Origin: Adineta ricciae
Lineage: Eukaryota; Rotifera; Eurotatoria; Adinetida; Adinetidae
Direction: 5' to 3'
Length of the DNA stretch: 64,000 nt
Assembly (NCBI GenBank): GCA_905250025.1
Contig: CAJNOJ010000380.1
Location: forward strand, 1-64,000
A program made the translations under genes and the position numbers. The notes below the pieces were generated by a model. It made no database searches and was not told the DNA's origin. It saw only the letters and a list, made by a program, of their open reading frames with translations. Of this stretch, positions 1 to 11,247 are shown one piece after another. Each line of letters starts with the position of its first letter. The first letter of the stretch is position 1.

Positions 1-596
1 AAGACATAGTAAGATTGCAGATGGGCAAGGAATTCTTTGACACCAGGACGTAGTTTTGTATAAAGTGTCTGTGCTACTGGGTGATCCAAATAGAATGAAA
101 TAATGTCATCTGATGATGGATAATGATTCGGAGAATTGCTAGTGTGAACAAGTGTTTGATCCAGATCAATCAACAAATGAAGTTTGCGTCTACGAAGTAG
201 TAGATTACGTTCGTCACTATCGTATTTTATCGCTCTTTCTCTAGTAGTTTTGACACAAGAGAATGCCGGCTCTATTGCCGTAACTTTCTGCATCGAGTTA
301 GATGGTTCCAATGTTTTGTCAACTTTTTTACCACAAACAGCACATAAATCTTTGTAGATAACCGCATGCGAACATTCTTGATATTCAAGGATTAGCGATC
401 CATATGAAAGTATATCGTTTTCGTGAACGTATATTTTAGTAACTACGCCTGATACAGGTGACACGAACGGTTGTTGCTGTCCAGTACTACCAATCATGAT
501 GAAAATGATCTCATTTTCCACTAAAAATTTATCTGTATGAGCTATAACTTTGCCCACTTGTACGAAGTTATATGAATCGAATTTCAGTTGATTCAT
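1..596 (-). CDS. CTDP1: FCP1-type RNA polymerase II CTD phosphatase, N-terminal part (runs off window)
   Basis: Open frame of 198 codons from ATG at 596 to the window edge. Residues 1-75 look like the biotinyl/lipoyl-like beta domain that opens FCP1 proteins (PVSGVV, then YVHENDILSYGSLILEY). A CAVCGK pair of cysteines follows, then the FCP/SCP catalytic signature DLDQTLVHT near residue 155 and a downstream LRPG. In the family the first Asp of DxDxT is phosphorylated during removal of phosphates from the polymerase II C-terminal repeat, in the nucleus. BRCT and C-terminal domains would lie outside the window. No intron is seen in this part. The VWA gene lies upstream on the same strand, 334 bp away. 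Confidence 0.85.
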   Translation of the reverse strand, partial: MNQLKFDSYNFVQVGKVIAHTDKFLVENEIIFIMIGSTGQQQPFVSPVSGVVTKIYVHENDILSYGSLILEYQECSHAVIYKDLCAVCGKKVDKTLEPSNSMQKVTAIEPAFSCVKTTRERAIKYDSDERNLLLRRRKLHLLIDLDQTLVHTSNSPNHYPSSDDIISFYLDHPVAQTLYTKLRPGVKEFLAHLQSYYV

Positions 597-930
597 GTTG
601 CGCTTCTCTCTGCGTGTTTCTGATTCGAATGACAACAAGAAACTTTTGGTGGTGAAATGCGGCGCACCTTATATTTCTCGTTTTGCTATTTACCGTGACT
701 CATGTATCGAAAGGAAAAAAACCCATGTTATTGCGTCACAGGGGATGTAAGTCAATATCAATAGACTACAGAAGAAAGCAAAAAAAACAATGTTTTCTTG
801 AGTATGCTGGAGTCTTTTGTGAAAGGAAAATTCGTCCAGGAAATCATTGACTTGAATGAGAATATTTTGCTCGATGATGTTGACCACTGTTTCGAGTACT
901 AGTACTACTTTCCGGATGCAAAAATCTTGC

Positions 931-2126
931 TCAGTGATAGTCGCTTCGATCACGGCAGCGTGCCCCATGCTTGCATGGTGTTCCAGCAGTAGAGTTACCA
1001 GTTGAAGTCTTATCATCACTTAAATCAATTGATGAGTAATCCCAATTCTTTGCTTTTTGAACAATACGTTTCGCTTGTTCGAAGCTGACTGGTTTATTCT
1101 CTTCTAATTTATAATCCATTTCGGCTGCTTTAGTATGAGAAACGGTGGGTATCGATTGTTGGTATTGTTGTTGAATGTCGGACATATCTGTACATTTCGC
1201 GTAGCATTCTTCAGCGGCTTTTGACGGTGTTCTAGCTTCATTTCTCATGCGATTAACAACGACGTTCTTTTCGGAAAAGATCTTTTGTAATCGTTTGGCT
1301 GCTTCATTGTCGTCAACTCCATCTCTAGCTGCTTTATGCACCTCCCGAGCAATGTCTCGCTTAGAACTATTCATAACTCGATCAAGCGATATTTCCTCGC
1401 GTACGCCGCCAATGATCATTTGTGCTAGTTTATTTGCATCTGCCATTGGAACATATTGTCCACCTGTTATGTGTGCAATAGCCATGAAAAACTCACGATA
1501 AGGTACTACAATGGAAAAGATACCGATTGAGATAGTTTTCATACGATAAAAAATAAATTACCAATAGGTGGTTCGACACCGACAGTGTAGAGAGTGATGC
1601 TTCTTTCAACCATGTTCCGTGCAATGTTGAGTGAATCGTGATCAGCTGGACATCCACTGGGAAAACCATCACCGGCTGCGACAAGACCATGAGGTGGTGC
1701 GTCAGATATGAGAATGCAGATTTTAGTCGCATCGGAACGCCACGGAAGACTGAAAGCCTCACGAAGCGCGCCAGCCATCCTTTCATTTCTGTCACTGTAT
1801 TTGTAAAACTACGAACACGAGTTACAAGTGTATTGTCTTGAAACATATATATAACGTATTGAATGTATAATCGTCATTATTTCATACAGACTTGAGGAGG
1901 ATGATCACGATACTCGACGAGAGCAAGTCGTATAGTGACTTTCTCTTTGGCAATAATTTCATCAATAATCATACGAATGTTGTCTGTTGCACTTTTGATA
2001 TACGAACCCATTGAACCAGTGCAATCCATCGCAAAGACAAGATCTAATCAAATTGTAGAATAATAAAGTTCGTGTTCATCGTTTTTTTCTTTCAACCATA
2101 CCGAGATTTGAATTATTAGCTGCCAT
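931..2126 (-). CDS. VWA-domain protein (vwkA-like), frame broken in exon 3
   Basis: Exons: 2126-2102, 2043-1888, 1836-1562, 1505-931. Exon 2 carries the MIDAS metal-binding motif (FAMDCTGSMGSYI) and the strand LALVEYRDHPPQ. Exon 3 carries ISDAPPHG and ITLYTVGVEPPI. Exon 4 carries VPYREFFMAIAHITGGQYVP and IIGGVREEISLDR, typical of VWA proteins related to the vwkA alpha-kinase group; no kinase domain is seen. Inside exon 3 the frame shifts near 1765, between TEMKGW and ALREAF, and the Gly-rich segment that relatives carry there is absent. The exon length (275 nt) does not fit the phase of its neighbours, which confirms the break independently. It may be a pseudogene or a local sequence error. 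The C-terminal end is uncertain: another frame stays open past 931 down to 690. Confidence 0.7.
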
Positions 2127-3580
2127 TATTTAGTCCGCCGCTTGTATTTTTTCACAAAGTCTAAATGCAAAAGTTAAGTTTTGTTCTGTTCTTCTTCGCT
2201 GGAAGAATGCGTAAATATACCAACATAAAAACAAATGACTTTCAGTCACACAACTGATGATAAGAATTCTCATTGTTACTGTTACAAGAATCGAATTTTT
2301 CTTCTGATGTGGTCATGAAATGAATGTCACGTGGTCGTCGTTGTTGCTCTTGCCAGAAAATAAAGCGAATGAAAACCATGTTAACATCGACTTTTAACGA
2401 ATAGAATCTCCTATCAATTTCGACATAATAATATTTCACCGTAAATTGCTGATAGAGTGTACGAATCAATCGCTACGTCTCCCCACAGGTAGACCGTTGT
2501 CGAACAAGTATTCCCGCAGGTCTATAGTGGAAATAGCTTATCTTCTCTTCGGAATTTCCAAAAAAGAAACCATTTGACTAATGATCACAACCAATATGTG
2601 GATCATAAACTTGCGTCTAGGATAGTCTCACGTTTATTTTGACTTAATCATGCCGGTGTCGAATAAACAAATATCCTCGCTGTTCAGATGGTGTGCAAAG
2701 TTTAACTAACTCTCCAGTGCATTAAGATTTGATCTTAGTGAAAGGTAATGAAAGTAAATAATATTACTTCGTCATTTCCCATGATTCTGTTGTGTGAAAC
2801 TTTTGTTTAATTGCTTTCATAATCGGAATACGTTCGCATTCGTAGAACAGAGAATATACTGTAAAAGTAATAAGTGCTCATCTTGTGATCAAAGTAACAC
2901 ACTCATGATTCAATGCTATATGATCACATCCTGAAACAACTTTCGACATTGTTTTGATCCTTCTTCAGATCTCATAAAATGTATACTCAAAACCATGCAC
3001 GATCTACAAACTGCCACTTTGATAGTTTGAAAAATTCAAAAAGCACACTATTAACCTGTTCGGCATTCAACTATTCGCCTTTTCCTAGGACACCAGGAAT
3101 ATTAAAGAAGGACGTTAAACGTCAGTCTTCCTATTTTGCTTCCTTATGACCCAACATAACTCATCGAGTGATTATTCTCATCCTTCAAGCATATGTATTA
3201 CTTTAAAACGCACTCAGTTTATTTTACTTTACTTCTGTAAAAAAAAACTTCATATATCTACCCATTCAAACATGCTCGTGAACAACAGATACCGTAATGC
3301 AAGTAATGACTGTGATACACATCGTCTGATAAGTAAACATCACGTAAAACAACAGTCATAGCAATAAATATCCCCCGATTAAAAAAAAACTAGTTACTTC
3401 CAATGATATCATCACCACAATATTGATCCAAAACTCGGCGTAGTTTTTGAATACTATCTATGATCGCATCTTTTACATTTATCCCTCATATCGAGAACCT
3501 TGCTTCATTCGAGGGGAAGACGAACAATGTTAATAAAACTGAGCAAAACATCATCCACGAAGTCCCCTCATAATCCCTAT
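2127..3580. other. Gene-poor interval between the VWA gene and satellite array 1
   Basis: No gene with recognisable domains. A minus-strand open frame at 2242-2469 has a coding-like look but no motif, start context or partner exon that I can defend. Otherwise AT-rich sequence. Confidence 0.5.
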
Positions 3581-4291
3581 GTTCAAGTGTGATGCTCACT
3601 TGCAAGTGAACACTGCCAGTTGATTACATCATCCACCATCACATCACAAATCAATCATTCTCACCATCACTCTGTTCAAGTGTGATGCTCACTTGCAAGT
3701 GAACACTGCCAGTTGATCACATCATCCACCATCACATCACAAATCAATCATTCTCAGTATCACTCTGTTCAAGTGTGATGCTCACTTGCAAGTGAACACT
3801 GCCAGTTGATCACATCATCCACCATCACATCACAAATCAATCATTCTGAAAATCACTCTGTTCAAGTGTGATGCTCACTTGCAAGTGAACACTGCCAGTT
3901 GATCACATCATCCACCATCACATCACAAATCAATCATTCTCATAATCACTCTGTTCAAGTGTGATGCTCACTTGCAAGTGAACACTGCCAGTTGATTACA
4001 TCATCCACCATCACATCACAAATCAAACATTCTCATCATCACTCTGTTCAAGTGTGATGCTCACTTGCAAGTGAACACTGCCAGTTGATCACATCGTCCA
4101 CCATCACATCACAAATCAATCATTCTCATAATCACTCTCTTCAAGTGTGATGCTCACTTGCAAGTGAATACTGCCAGTTGATCACATCATCCACCATCAC
4201 ATCACAAATCAATCATTCTGAGGATCACTCTGTTCAAGTGTGATGCTCACTTGCAAGTGAACACTGCCAGTTGATCACATCATCCACCATT
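3581..4291. repeat. 93-bp satellite, array 1 (about 8 units)
   Basis: Head-to-tail units start (GTTCAAG) at 3581, 3674, 3767, 3860, 3953, 4046, 4139 and 4232, exactly 93 bp apart. The core contains the perfect palindrome TCACTTGCAAGTGA, followed by CACTGCCAGTTGATCACATC and CATCACATCACAAATCAATC. All six frames of the consensus contain stops, so it is not coding. Units are almost identical except for a dinucleotide before ATCACTCTG (CC, GT, AA, TA, TC, TA, GG here). Confidence 0.95.
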
Positions 4292-6670
4292 CCATGGAAC
4301 ATGGGTAGCTGATACGACCACATTTTTCACATTTAATGCTCTATGCATAAATAGGACACATATTCGCATATTATGTCAATGAAGATTCGCTGCAGCTTGT
4401 ACTATGCAGTTGCGCAGACATTACTCTACATGATGGAATCAACAACATCGGAGAACCTCTGTTTCATTCAAATATTGCTGTGTGCATAGGATTATCCGAT
4501 CATAATAGTAGATAGTAAAATGATTTCTCGCTTTCGTTTGAACTTGTCATTGATCTTTCCATTTTCCAGTGTTTTTGAAATTCTTAGGAGGCTGGGGTGA
4601 TTTCAATGATGAAGTAGTACAAATTCAAAGTATACGATTGTAATACTATTTGTTTTCAATCGATTCTCAACGGATAAGGTAATGAATCATGCTTTTTAGT
4701 GATATGTGTATGAAAGCATCTCGTGAAGAAATCATAGGCTTGGTTTTGATTTCAATTTTTTTTTTGTATAATATTTATAGTGCGGCGATAAAAAAAAACA
4801 AGTAGCGCTTGCCGAGGATGAATCGCTGGTCTCTTGACTGAAATAATTCATTGAAGATAATTAATACGACAGTATATTTTTCATGAAAAGACAGAAAGAT
4901 GGTCGGAAAATATCTTTCCGATCATTATCATCAGTTGTATCCATAATTTCACACATATGAATTTGCGTCGCTATTATGTGATTAGTGAGATTATAAAAGC
5001 AATTATATTATCATACATAGAACACATACTGAGAAATTGAATTGATACTGTCACCTTCTGCTTTGAAGAGCATTGAATAAAAACTGAACAAATGTGTCTG
5101 TGAAGGTACATATATTTAGTGTGTTTACTGCAACGGGTAAATCATCTGCGAATTTAGCAGTAAGGCGGAACTTCACACGCGATGCAATTGTTCATTAATA
5201 AATCTCACTGTGCTCGATCAGGTTAAGTTGTGACAATGAAAGATTTGCATCGGAGCTTCTAAAATAGTCTTTGTTTATTACCAAAGTAAAACAGTTCCGC
5301 GTTGGAAAGTCGATTTTGACTAGAAACGTAAACTTCTCACACGGCCGGAGCGCCTTCGGTATTATTCTTGAAGTTGATATACATTTTAGAAAAATCATTA
5401 CTCCTTGTCCTATTTACACCCTGAAGCAAGATCGAATGTCCAGAACTGCCAATACTTAGGGTGAAAAAAGCGCATCCTCCATTTATAGGACCATTTCATC
5501 AAATCATATTTCTCACATATGATACCATGATTTATAATGGTTTACCTTTTAATCAGAACTGGCCTATACTACCCTGTTGCCAAGTTTAGCCACCATTCGA
5601 TGGTGTTAACGCTATTCACATAAGGTGCACGGCTTCCACTACCCAACTGAAATTTTTCTCCCCTCCAAAGCTCTCCACTAGAAACATCGTCGAATTTCAT
5701 TATTTACTATAAAGAAGATCCGTTTGAGTCTTGAACTTTCGTCAGTCTGTAACCGAAAGGAGTGTAAGAGAAAAAGAAATGCTTACGTTACGATGCTATA
5801 GAAAAAAAACACTTTCGCTCTTGTCATCCCATTTTCACCATTCTACAAACATTGCTAGCCTCAAACTACATCGTCTACTCCTACTCAGATTGTTTTCATT
5901 ATTTGACCAACTATCGACCCATCTTATTCGAAAAACTTTCAGAAGAGCGAATTTTTCTTAAGTAAATTATCCAGAAAAGTGGTGCATAATCATTGAAAAA
6001 ACTCGCTAGTGAGATGACACTAGAATCTTATGCAGAATCACTCATTATACTCGAGGAGTATTCCCCGTAATCTTTGTAATCACTGCCGCGACTTGATATA
6101 AGCGCACAGCGAGTCGCTTCCAACTAATATTGATATTATAGCCGATATTCTCGACGGTTCGACACAACACAAAACTTTCCAGCACACAAATCAACAATTC
6201 AACCATCAAAACGCCAGGCCCTACTTGTAACGATAATGATATCGTTCATCTCTTTCTGTTCTTTATCCTCTCACCTCTATATCATACTATCTCCGGGTCA
6301 TCTCTCTCTTTCCTCTTCTCTATATAAGCGCGTGTTTTATTGTGAAAGAGATACATTCTGGCCATGTAGAGTAGTCAATAAACATCTATACCGTGAGAAG
6401 CGGTCAGCTACTCAACCAGTTTGTCATTACACTACTACTTCCAAAGTACTTTTAGTACTCCACCTGCATGGATACCTGATTCCATTCTTGTATGAGTCGA
6501 ATCCCAAACAGCATAGTTTCTCCGACAACTATCCAACCTTTACCCTCACGTAACGCAACCTAAATTCTACCCCAATTTAAATATCTTCTCTGACTTCCCC
6601 ATTATTTCCTGATCATGTAATTATTGAATACTACCACAATCATCAGCCAGTGTCTTCCGCAACTAGCTCA
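4292..6670. other. Interval between satellite arrays 1 and 2
   Basis: AT-rich, with only short open frames on both strands (such as 5195-5459, 5731-5961, 6236-6553) and no recognisable motif. The sequence next to array 1 on its right is unlike the flanks of arrays 2 and 3. I see no gene here. Confidence 0.5.
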
Positions 6671-7521
6671 CACCATTCACCATCACATCACAAATCAATC
6701 ATTCTCACCATCACTCTGTTCAAGTGTGATGCTCACTTTCAAGTGAACACTGCCAGTTGATCGCATCATCCATCATCACATCACAAATCAATCATTCTCA
6801 GTATCACTCTGTTCAAGTGTGATGCTCACTTGCAAGTGAACACTGCCAGTTGATCACATCATCCACCATCACATCACAAATCAATCATTGTGAGGATCAC
6901 TCTGTTCAAGTGTGATGCTCACTTGCAAGTGAACACTGCCAGTTGATCACATCATCCACCATCACATCACTAATCAATCATTCTCACGATCACTCTGTTC
7001 AAGTGTGATGCTCACTTGCAAGTGAACACTGCCAGTTGATCACATCATCCACCATCACATCACTAATCAATCATTCTCACCATCACTCTGTTCAAGTGTG
7101 ATGCTCACTTGCAAGTGAAAACTGCCAGTTGATCACATCATCCACGATCACATCACAAATCAACCATTCTCACTATCACTCTGTTCAAGTGTGATGCTCA
7201 CTTGCAAGTGAACACTGCCAGTTGATCACATCATCCACCATCACATCACTAATCAATCATTCTCATAATCACTCTGTTCAAGTGTGATGCTCACCTGGAA
7301 GTGAACACTGCCAGTTGATCACATCATCCACCATCACATCACAAATCAATCATTCTCATTATCACTCTGTTCAAGTGTGATGCTCACTTGCAAGTGAACA
7401 CTGCCAGTTGATCACATCATCCACCATCACATCACAAATCAATCATTGTGAGGATCACTCTGTTCAAGTGTGATGCTCACTTGCAAGTGAACACTGCCAG
7501 TTGGTCACATCATCCACCATC
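6671..7521. repeat. 93-bp satellite, array 2 (9 units plus a partial)
   Basis: Same unit as array 1. GTTCAAG starts at 6718, 6811, 6904, 6997, 7090, 7183, 7276, 7369 and 7462 with no length change. A partial unit precedes the first. One unit has CACCTGGAAG in place of the palindrome. The array ends at CCACCATCGC and passes into a flank that is repeated after array 3. Confidence 0.95.
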
Positions 7522-8480
7522 GCGAAGTCTTTGGATACTATCACAGTTACCGAAAGCTGTTCACGATACGCGTATCGTGTTACCTCTTAGTGTATCGATG
7601 TATACCATTAGGGATGGTATGAAATTCACACAGAGTTAATCGCAGCGACGAACGTTTTCGAATTTCTGGTATTTTCTGCGTATTGTATACTTTGGTGTTT
7701 ACGCTATACCCGCACTGCGTTATATATGAATATTATGTATTATCACAGCTAGGATGCTGACAAACGTAGTGTTTGCGTTTTGAGGATACTGGTATGTTTT
7801 TCTTGTTCGGATCTAAATGTAGAAATAGCGATTGTATATAAAGATTAACGTTGGAAAGTGGCTAAAACATCGGGAATGATAACGAAACAACTGAATTATG
7901 AATAGATTAGAGAGGATTTTTCTCTGAGAATCGGCGGTATATCATTGGCAGGACTTATGGTGTGAAATTATAATAGATAAACAGGTTTCGAAGTCACCCT
8001 CACCCTGCATGAAATAATTATGAGTGTTTTTCTCCAGGAAAGTGGAATAGGTAACCGATGAAGAGTGGAAAAAAGATAGTGCCAGTACAGAATGGGATTT
8101 ATTCGCTGGAAGAATTGAACCCATAGCCCACACATGCATTGAATTTTTATCATTCGCTATAGTATTCACTATCAAGCATATATTATCTAATCGTAAGCAG
8201 TAAAATGGATCTCATTGGTGGAAACGTGCGTTAACTCGGTAATCTTCTAGTTGTTTATACATTTGTGTTTCTTATATTGCCTAGATGAATAGTCGTATAT
8301 GGATGAAGCTCATAAAGCTGGTCACATAATATTCAAATGATGAATAGCTGTGCGCTTGCCTAGATGCATATTTTATTTTCACACGCGTCTAGAGCAGTAT
8401 GCAACCTCTGCGGAACAAAACTGTTTAGGTGAGTGTTTTCACTCGCAATATTTCCATAACTACACTTTTCTTAGAATAAT
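7522..8480. other. Noncoding flank of array 2 (copy 1 of a segmental duplication)
   Basis: Begins CTTTGGATACTATCACAGTT and matches 11250-12197 along its length with scattered substitutions and small indels. No open frame is preserved between the two copies, so it is probably noncoding; it lies between the satellite and the 3' end of the ADP-ribosyltransferase gene. Confidence 0.7.
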
Positions 8481-8978
8481 TTAAGTAAACTCACTAGATG
8501 ACACTGGTTTCTTCGGTACTGGGACTGCTGAAGCTGATGATACTTGTTTTGGTTCTAGAATAGTAGAAAATATGACTGGATTATTTCTTTGATTAATGCT
8601 CTACTATCAAAAAGGCAATATATTCATATTAAAGCATACCTGTGCTCTTTGATTGTGAGTTTAATGTCATAGAACCCACAGCTGCCGGTAATGATTCCTG
8701 ATCATCACCATCGTCATCGGAAACTTCAACCAAGTGAACAATGTGCAATGTACCATGTTGCAGTGCGTTGGCTTTCACACGTAGCTGAGTGCCCGGTCCT
8801 AATATAACTTCTTTTTCATCGGGAAAACTTGTGTATCTACTAACATCTTTGGCGCTTTTAGTTTCAATCATCAAAAGAGTGGCGTTTATGTTCTTTCCCA
8901 AAAAGTCTTGAACAACATTGACTTCCACTGAACATGAGCTAATGCTCCACCATGTTAAAAGTTCACCTTTCTTGAATT
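8481..8978 (-). CDS. ADP-ribosyltransferase, C-terminal fragment (copy 1, truncated at N)
   Basis: Exon 8978-8640, then exon 8554-8481 ending at TAA 8483-8481; the intron begins GTATGC and ends TTCTAG. The protein fragment covers the second half of the catalytic domain, including the FPDEKEVIL stretch with its E-x-E, and an acidic then Ser-rich tail ending SSSEFT. It is about 95% identical to the C-terminal part of the gene at 12198-13089. At the unknown base 8979 the coding sequence stops in mid-exon and satellite DNA begins, so the arginine and serine motifs of the active site are missing. The loss looks like an assembly join rather than a biological truncation, since the remaining frame is intact. 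Confidence 0.8.
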
Positions 8979-8979
8979 N
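8979..8979. other. Single unknown base joining ART exon to satellite
   Basis: N lies between coding sequence of ART copy 1 and the first partial unit of satellite array 3. The abrupt change of content points to a joined gap. Confidence 0.9.
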
Positions 8980-11247
8980 AACGCTACCTGTTAATCACAT
9001 CATCCACGATCGAATCACAAATCAATCATTCTTAAGATCACTCTGTTCAAGTGTGATGCTCACTTGAAAGTGAACACTGCCAGTTGATCACATCATCCAC
9101 CATCACATCACAAATCAATCATTCTCACCATCACTCTGTTCAAGTGTGATGCTCACTTCCAAGTGAACGCTGCCTGTTAATCACATCATCCACGCTCAAA
9201 TCATAAATCAATCATTCTGAAGATCACTCTGTTCAAGTGTGATGCTCACTTGCAAGTGAACGCTGCCTGTTAATCACATCATCCACCATCACATCACAAA
9301 TCAATCATTCTCACTATCACTCTGTTCAAGTGTGATGCGCACTTGCAAATGAACGCTGCCAGTTGATCACATCATCCACCATCACATCACAAATCAATCA
9401 TTCTTAAGATCACTCTGTTCAAGTGTGATGCTCACTTGGAAGTGAACACTGCCAGTTGATCACATCATCCACCATCACATCACAAATAAATCATTCTCAC
9501 GATCACTCTGTTCAAGTGTGATGTTCACTTCCAAGTGAACGCTGCCTGTTAATCACATCATCCACGATCAAATCATAAATCAATCATTCTGAAGATCACT
9601 CTGTTCAAGTGTGATGCTCACTTGCAAGGGAACGCTGCCTGTTAATCACATCATCCACGATCAAATCACAAATCAATCATTCTCATAATCACTCTGTTCA
9701 AGTGTGATGCTCACTTGAAAGTGAACGCTACCTGTTAATCACATCATCCACGATCGAATCACAAATCAATCATTCTTAAGATCACTCTGTTCAAGTGTGA
9801 TGCTCACTTGAAAGTGAACACTGCCAGTTGATCACATCATCCACCATCACATCACAAATCAATCATTCTCACGATCACTCTGTTCAAGTGTGATGCTCAC
9901 TTCCAAGTGAAAGCTGCCAGTTGATCATATCATCCACCATCACATCACAAATCAATCATTCTCATCATCACTCTGTTCAAGCGTGATGGTCACTTGCAAA
10001 TGAAAGCTGCCAGTTGATCATATCATCCACCATCACATCACAAATCAATCATTCTCACCATCACTCTGTTCAAGTGTGATGCTCACTTGAAAGTGAACGC
10101 TGCCTGTTAATCACATCATCCACGATCGAATCATAAATCAATCATTCTCACCATCACTCTGTTCAAGTGTGATGCTCACTTGAAAGTGAACGCTGCCTGT
10201 TAATCACATCATCCACGATCGAATCATAAATCAATCATTCTCACGATCACTCTGTTCAAGTGTGATGCTCACTTGGAAGTGAACACTGCCAGTTGATCAC
10301 ATCATCCACCATCACATCACAAATAAATCATTCTCAGGATCACTCTGTTCAAGTGTGATGCTCACTTGGAAGTGAACGCTGCCAGTTGATCACATCATTC
10401 ACCGTCACATCACAAATCAATCATTCTAACTATCACTCTGTTCAAGTGTGAGGCTCACTTGCAAGGGAACGCTGCCTGTTAATCACATCATCCACCATCA
10501 CATCACAAATCAATCATTCTCACCATCACTCTGTTCAAGCGTGATGGTCACTTGCAAGTGAAAGCTGCCTATTAATCACATCATCCACCATCACATCACA
10601 AATCAATCATTCTGAGTATCACTCTGTTCAAGTGTGATGCTCGCTTAGAATTGGACGACGAGAAAAAGGAATGCGATTCGTAGGAACAGGTCGGAAGTAC
10701 AGGGCACACAAATATGCTATTGGGGAATCGCGCTCACTTGCAAGTTAGCGCTGCCTGTTGATCACATCATCCACCATCACATCACAAATCAATCATTCTC
10801 ACGATCACTCTGTTCAAGTGTGATGCCCACTTGCAAGTGAACACTGCCAGTTGATCACATCATCCACCATCACATCACAAATCAATCATTCTCATCATCG
10901 CTCTGTTCAAGTGTGATGCTCACTTGCAAGTGAACACTGCCTGTTGATCACATTATCCACCATCACATCACAAATCAATCATTCTCATCATCACCCTGTT
11001 CAAGGGTGATGCTCACTTGCAAGTGAACACTGCCTGTTGATCACATCATCCACCATCACATCAAAAACAAATCATTCTCACCATCACTCTGTTCAAGTGT
11101 GATGCCCACTTGCAAGTGAACACTGCCAGATGATCACATTATCCACCATCACATCACAAATCAATCATTCTCATAATCACTCTGTTCAAGTGTGATGCTC
11201 ACTTGCAAGTGAACACTGCCTGTTGATCGCATCGTCCACCCTCACAC
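8980..11247. repeat. 93-bp satellite, array 3 (about 24 units, most diverse)
   Basis: GTTCAAG starts run from 9045 in steps of 93 to 10626, then 10812, 10905, 10998, 11091 and 11184. Two subtypes alternate: one with ACACTGCCAGTTGATCACAT and ACCATCACATCAC, one with CGCTGCCTGTTAATCACATC and ACGATCGAATCA. The centre of the palindrome varies (TTGCAAGT, TTGAAAGT, TTCCAAGT, TTGGAAGT). One unit is interrupted at 10639-10731. The array ends at CCACCCTCAC and passes into the flank shared with array 2. Confidence 0.95.
10639..10731. mobile_element. 93-bp foreign insert within satellite array 3
   Basis: Between two satellite halves lies unrelated sequence (AGAATTGGACGACGAG to TTGGGGAATCGC). The bases at its edges, GCTCGCTT on the left and GCTCACTT on the right, look like an 8-bp target duplication with one mismatch. 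The total extra length is exactly one repeat unit, so the array stays in phase. It is too short for coding; a small non-autonomous element or a replaced unit are the alternatives. Confidence 0.5.

Noticed and set aside
690..1019. Open frame overlapping the 3' end of the VWA gene
   Set aside because: It might be the true C-terminus after a second frame change, but no splice pair joins it and it has no motif; mentioned only as an alternative end.
2242..2469. Minus-strand frame with coding-like composition
   Set aside because: No motif, paralogue or clear exon partners; could be an exon of an unseen gene but not supportable.
7448..7639. Open frame starting in the last unit of array 2
   Set aside because: It is open only because one unit has TTGGTC in place of TTGATC; the satellite consensus has stops in every frame.
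3581..11247. Regularly spaced repeats suggestive of a CRISPR array
   Set aside because: Units are contiguous 93-bp satellites with no unique spacers and no cas-like genes; the host is eukaryotic.
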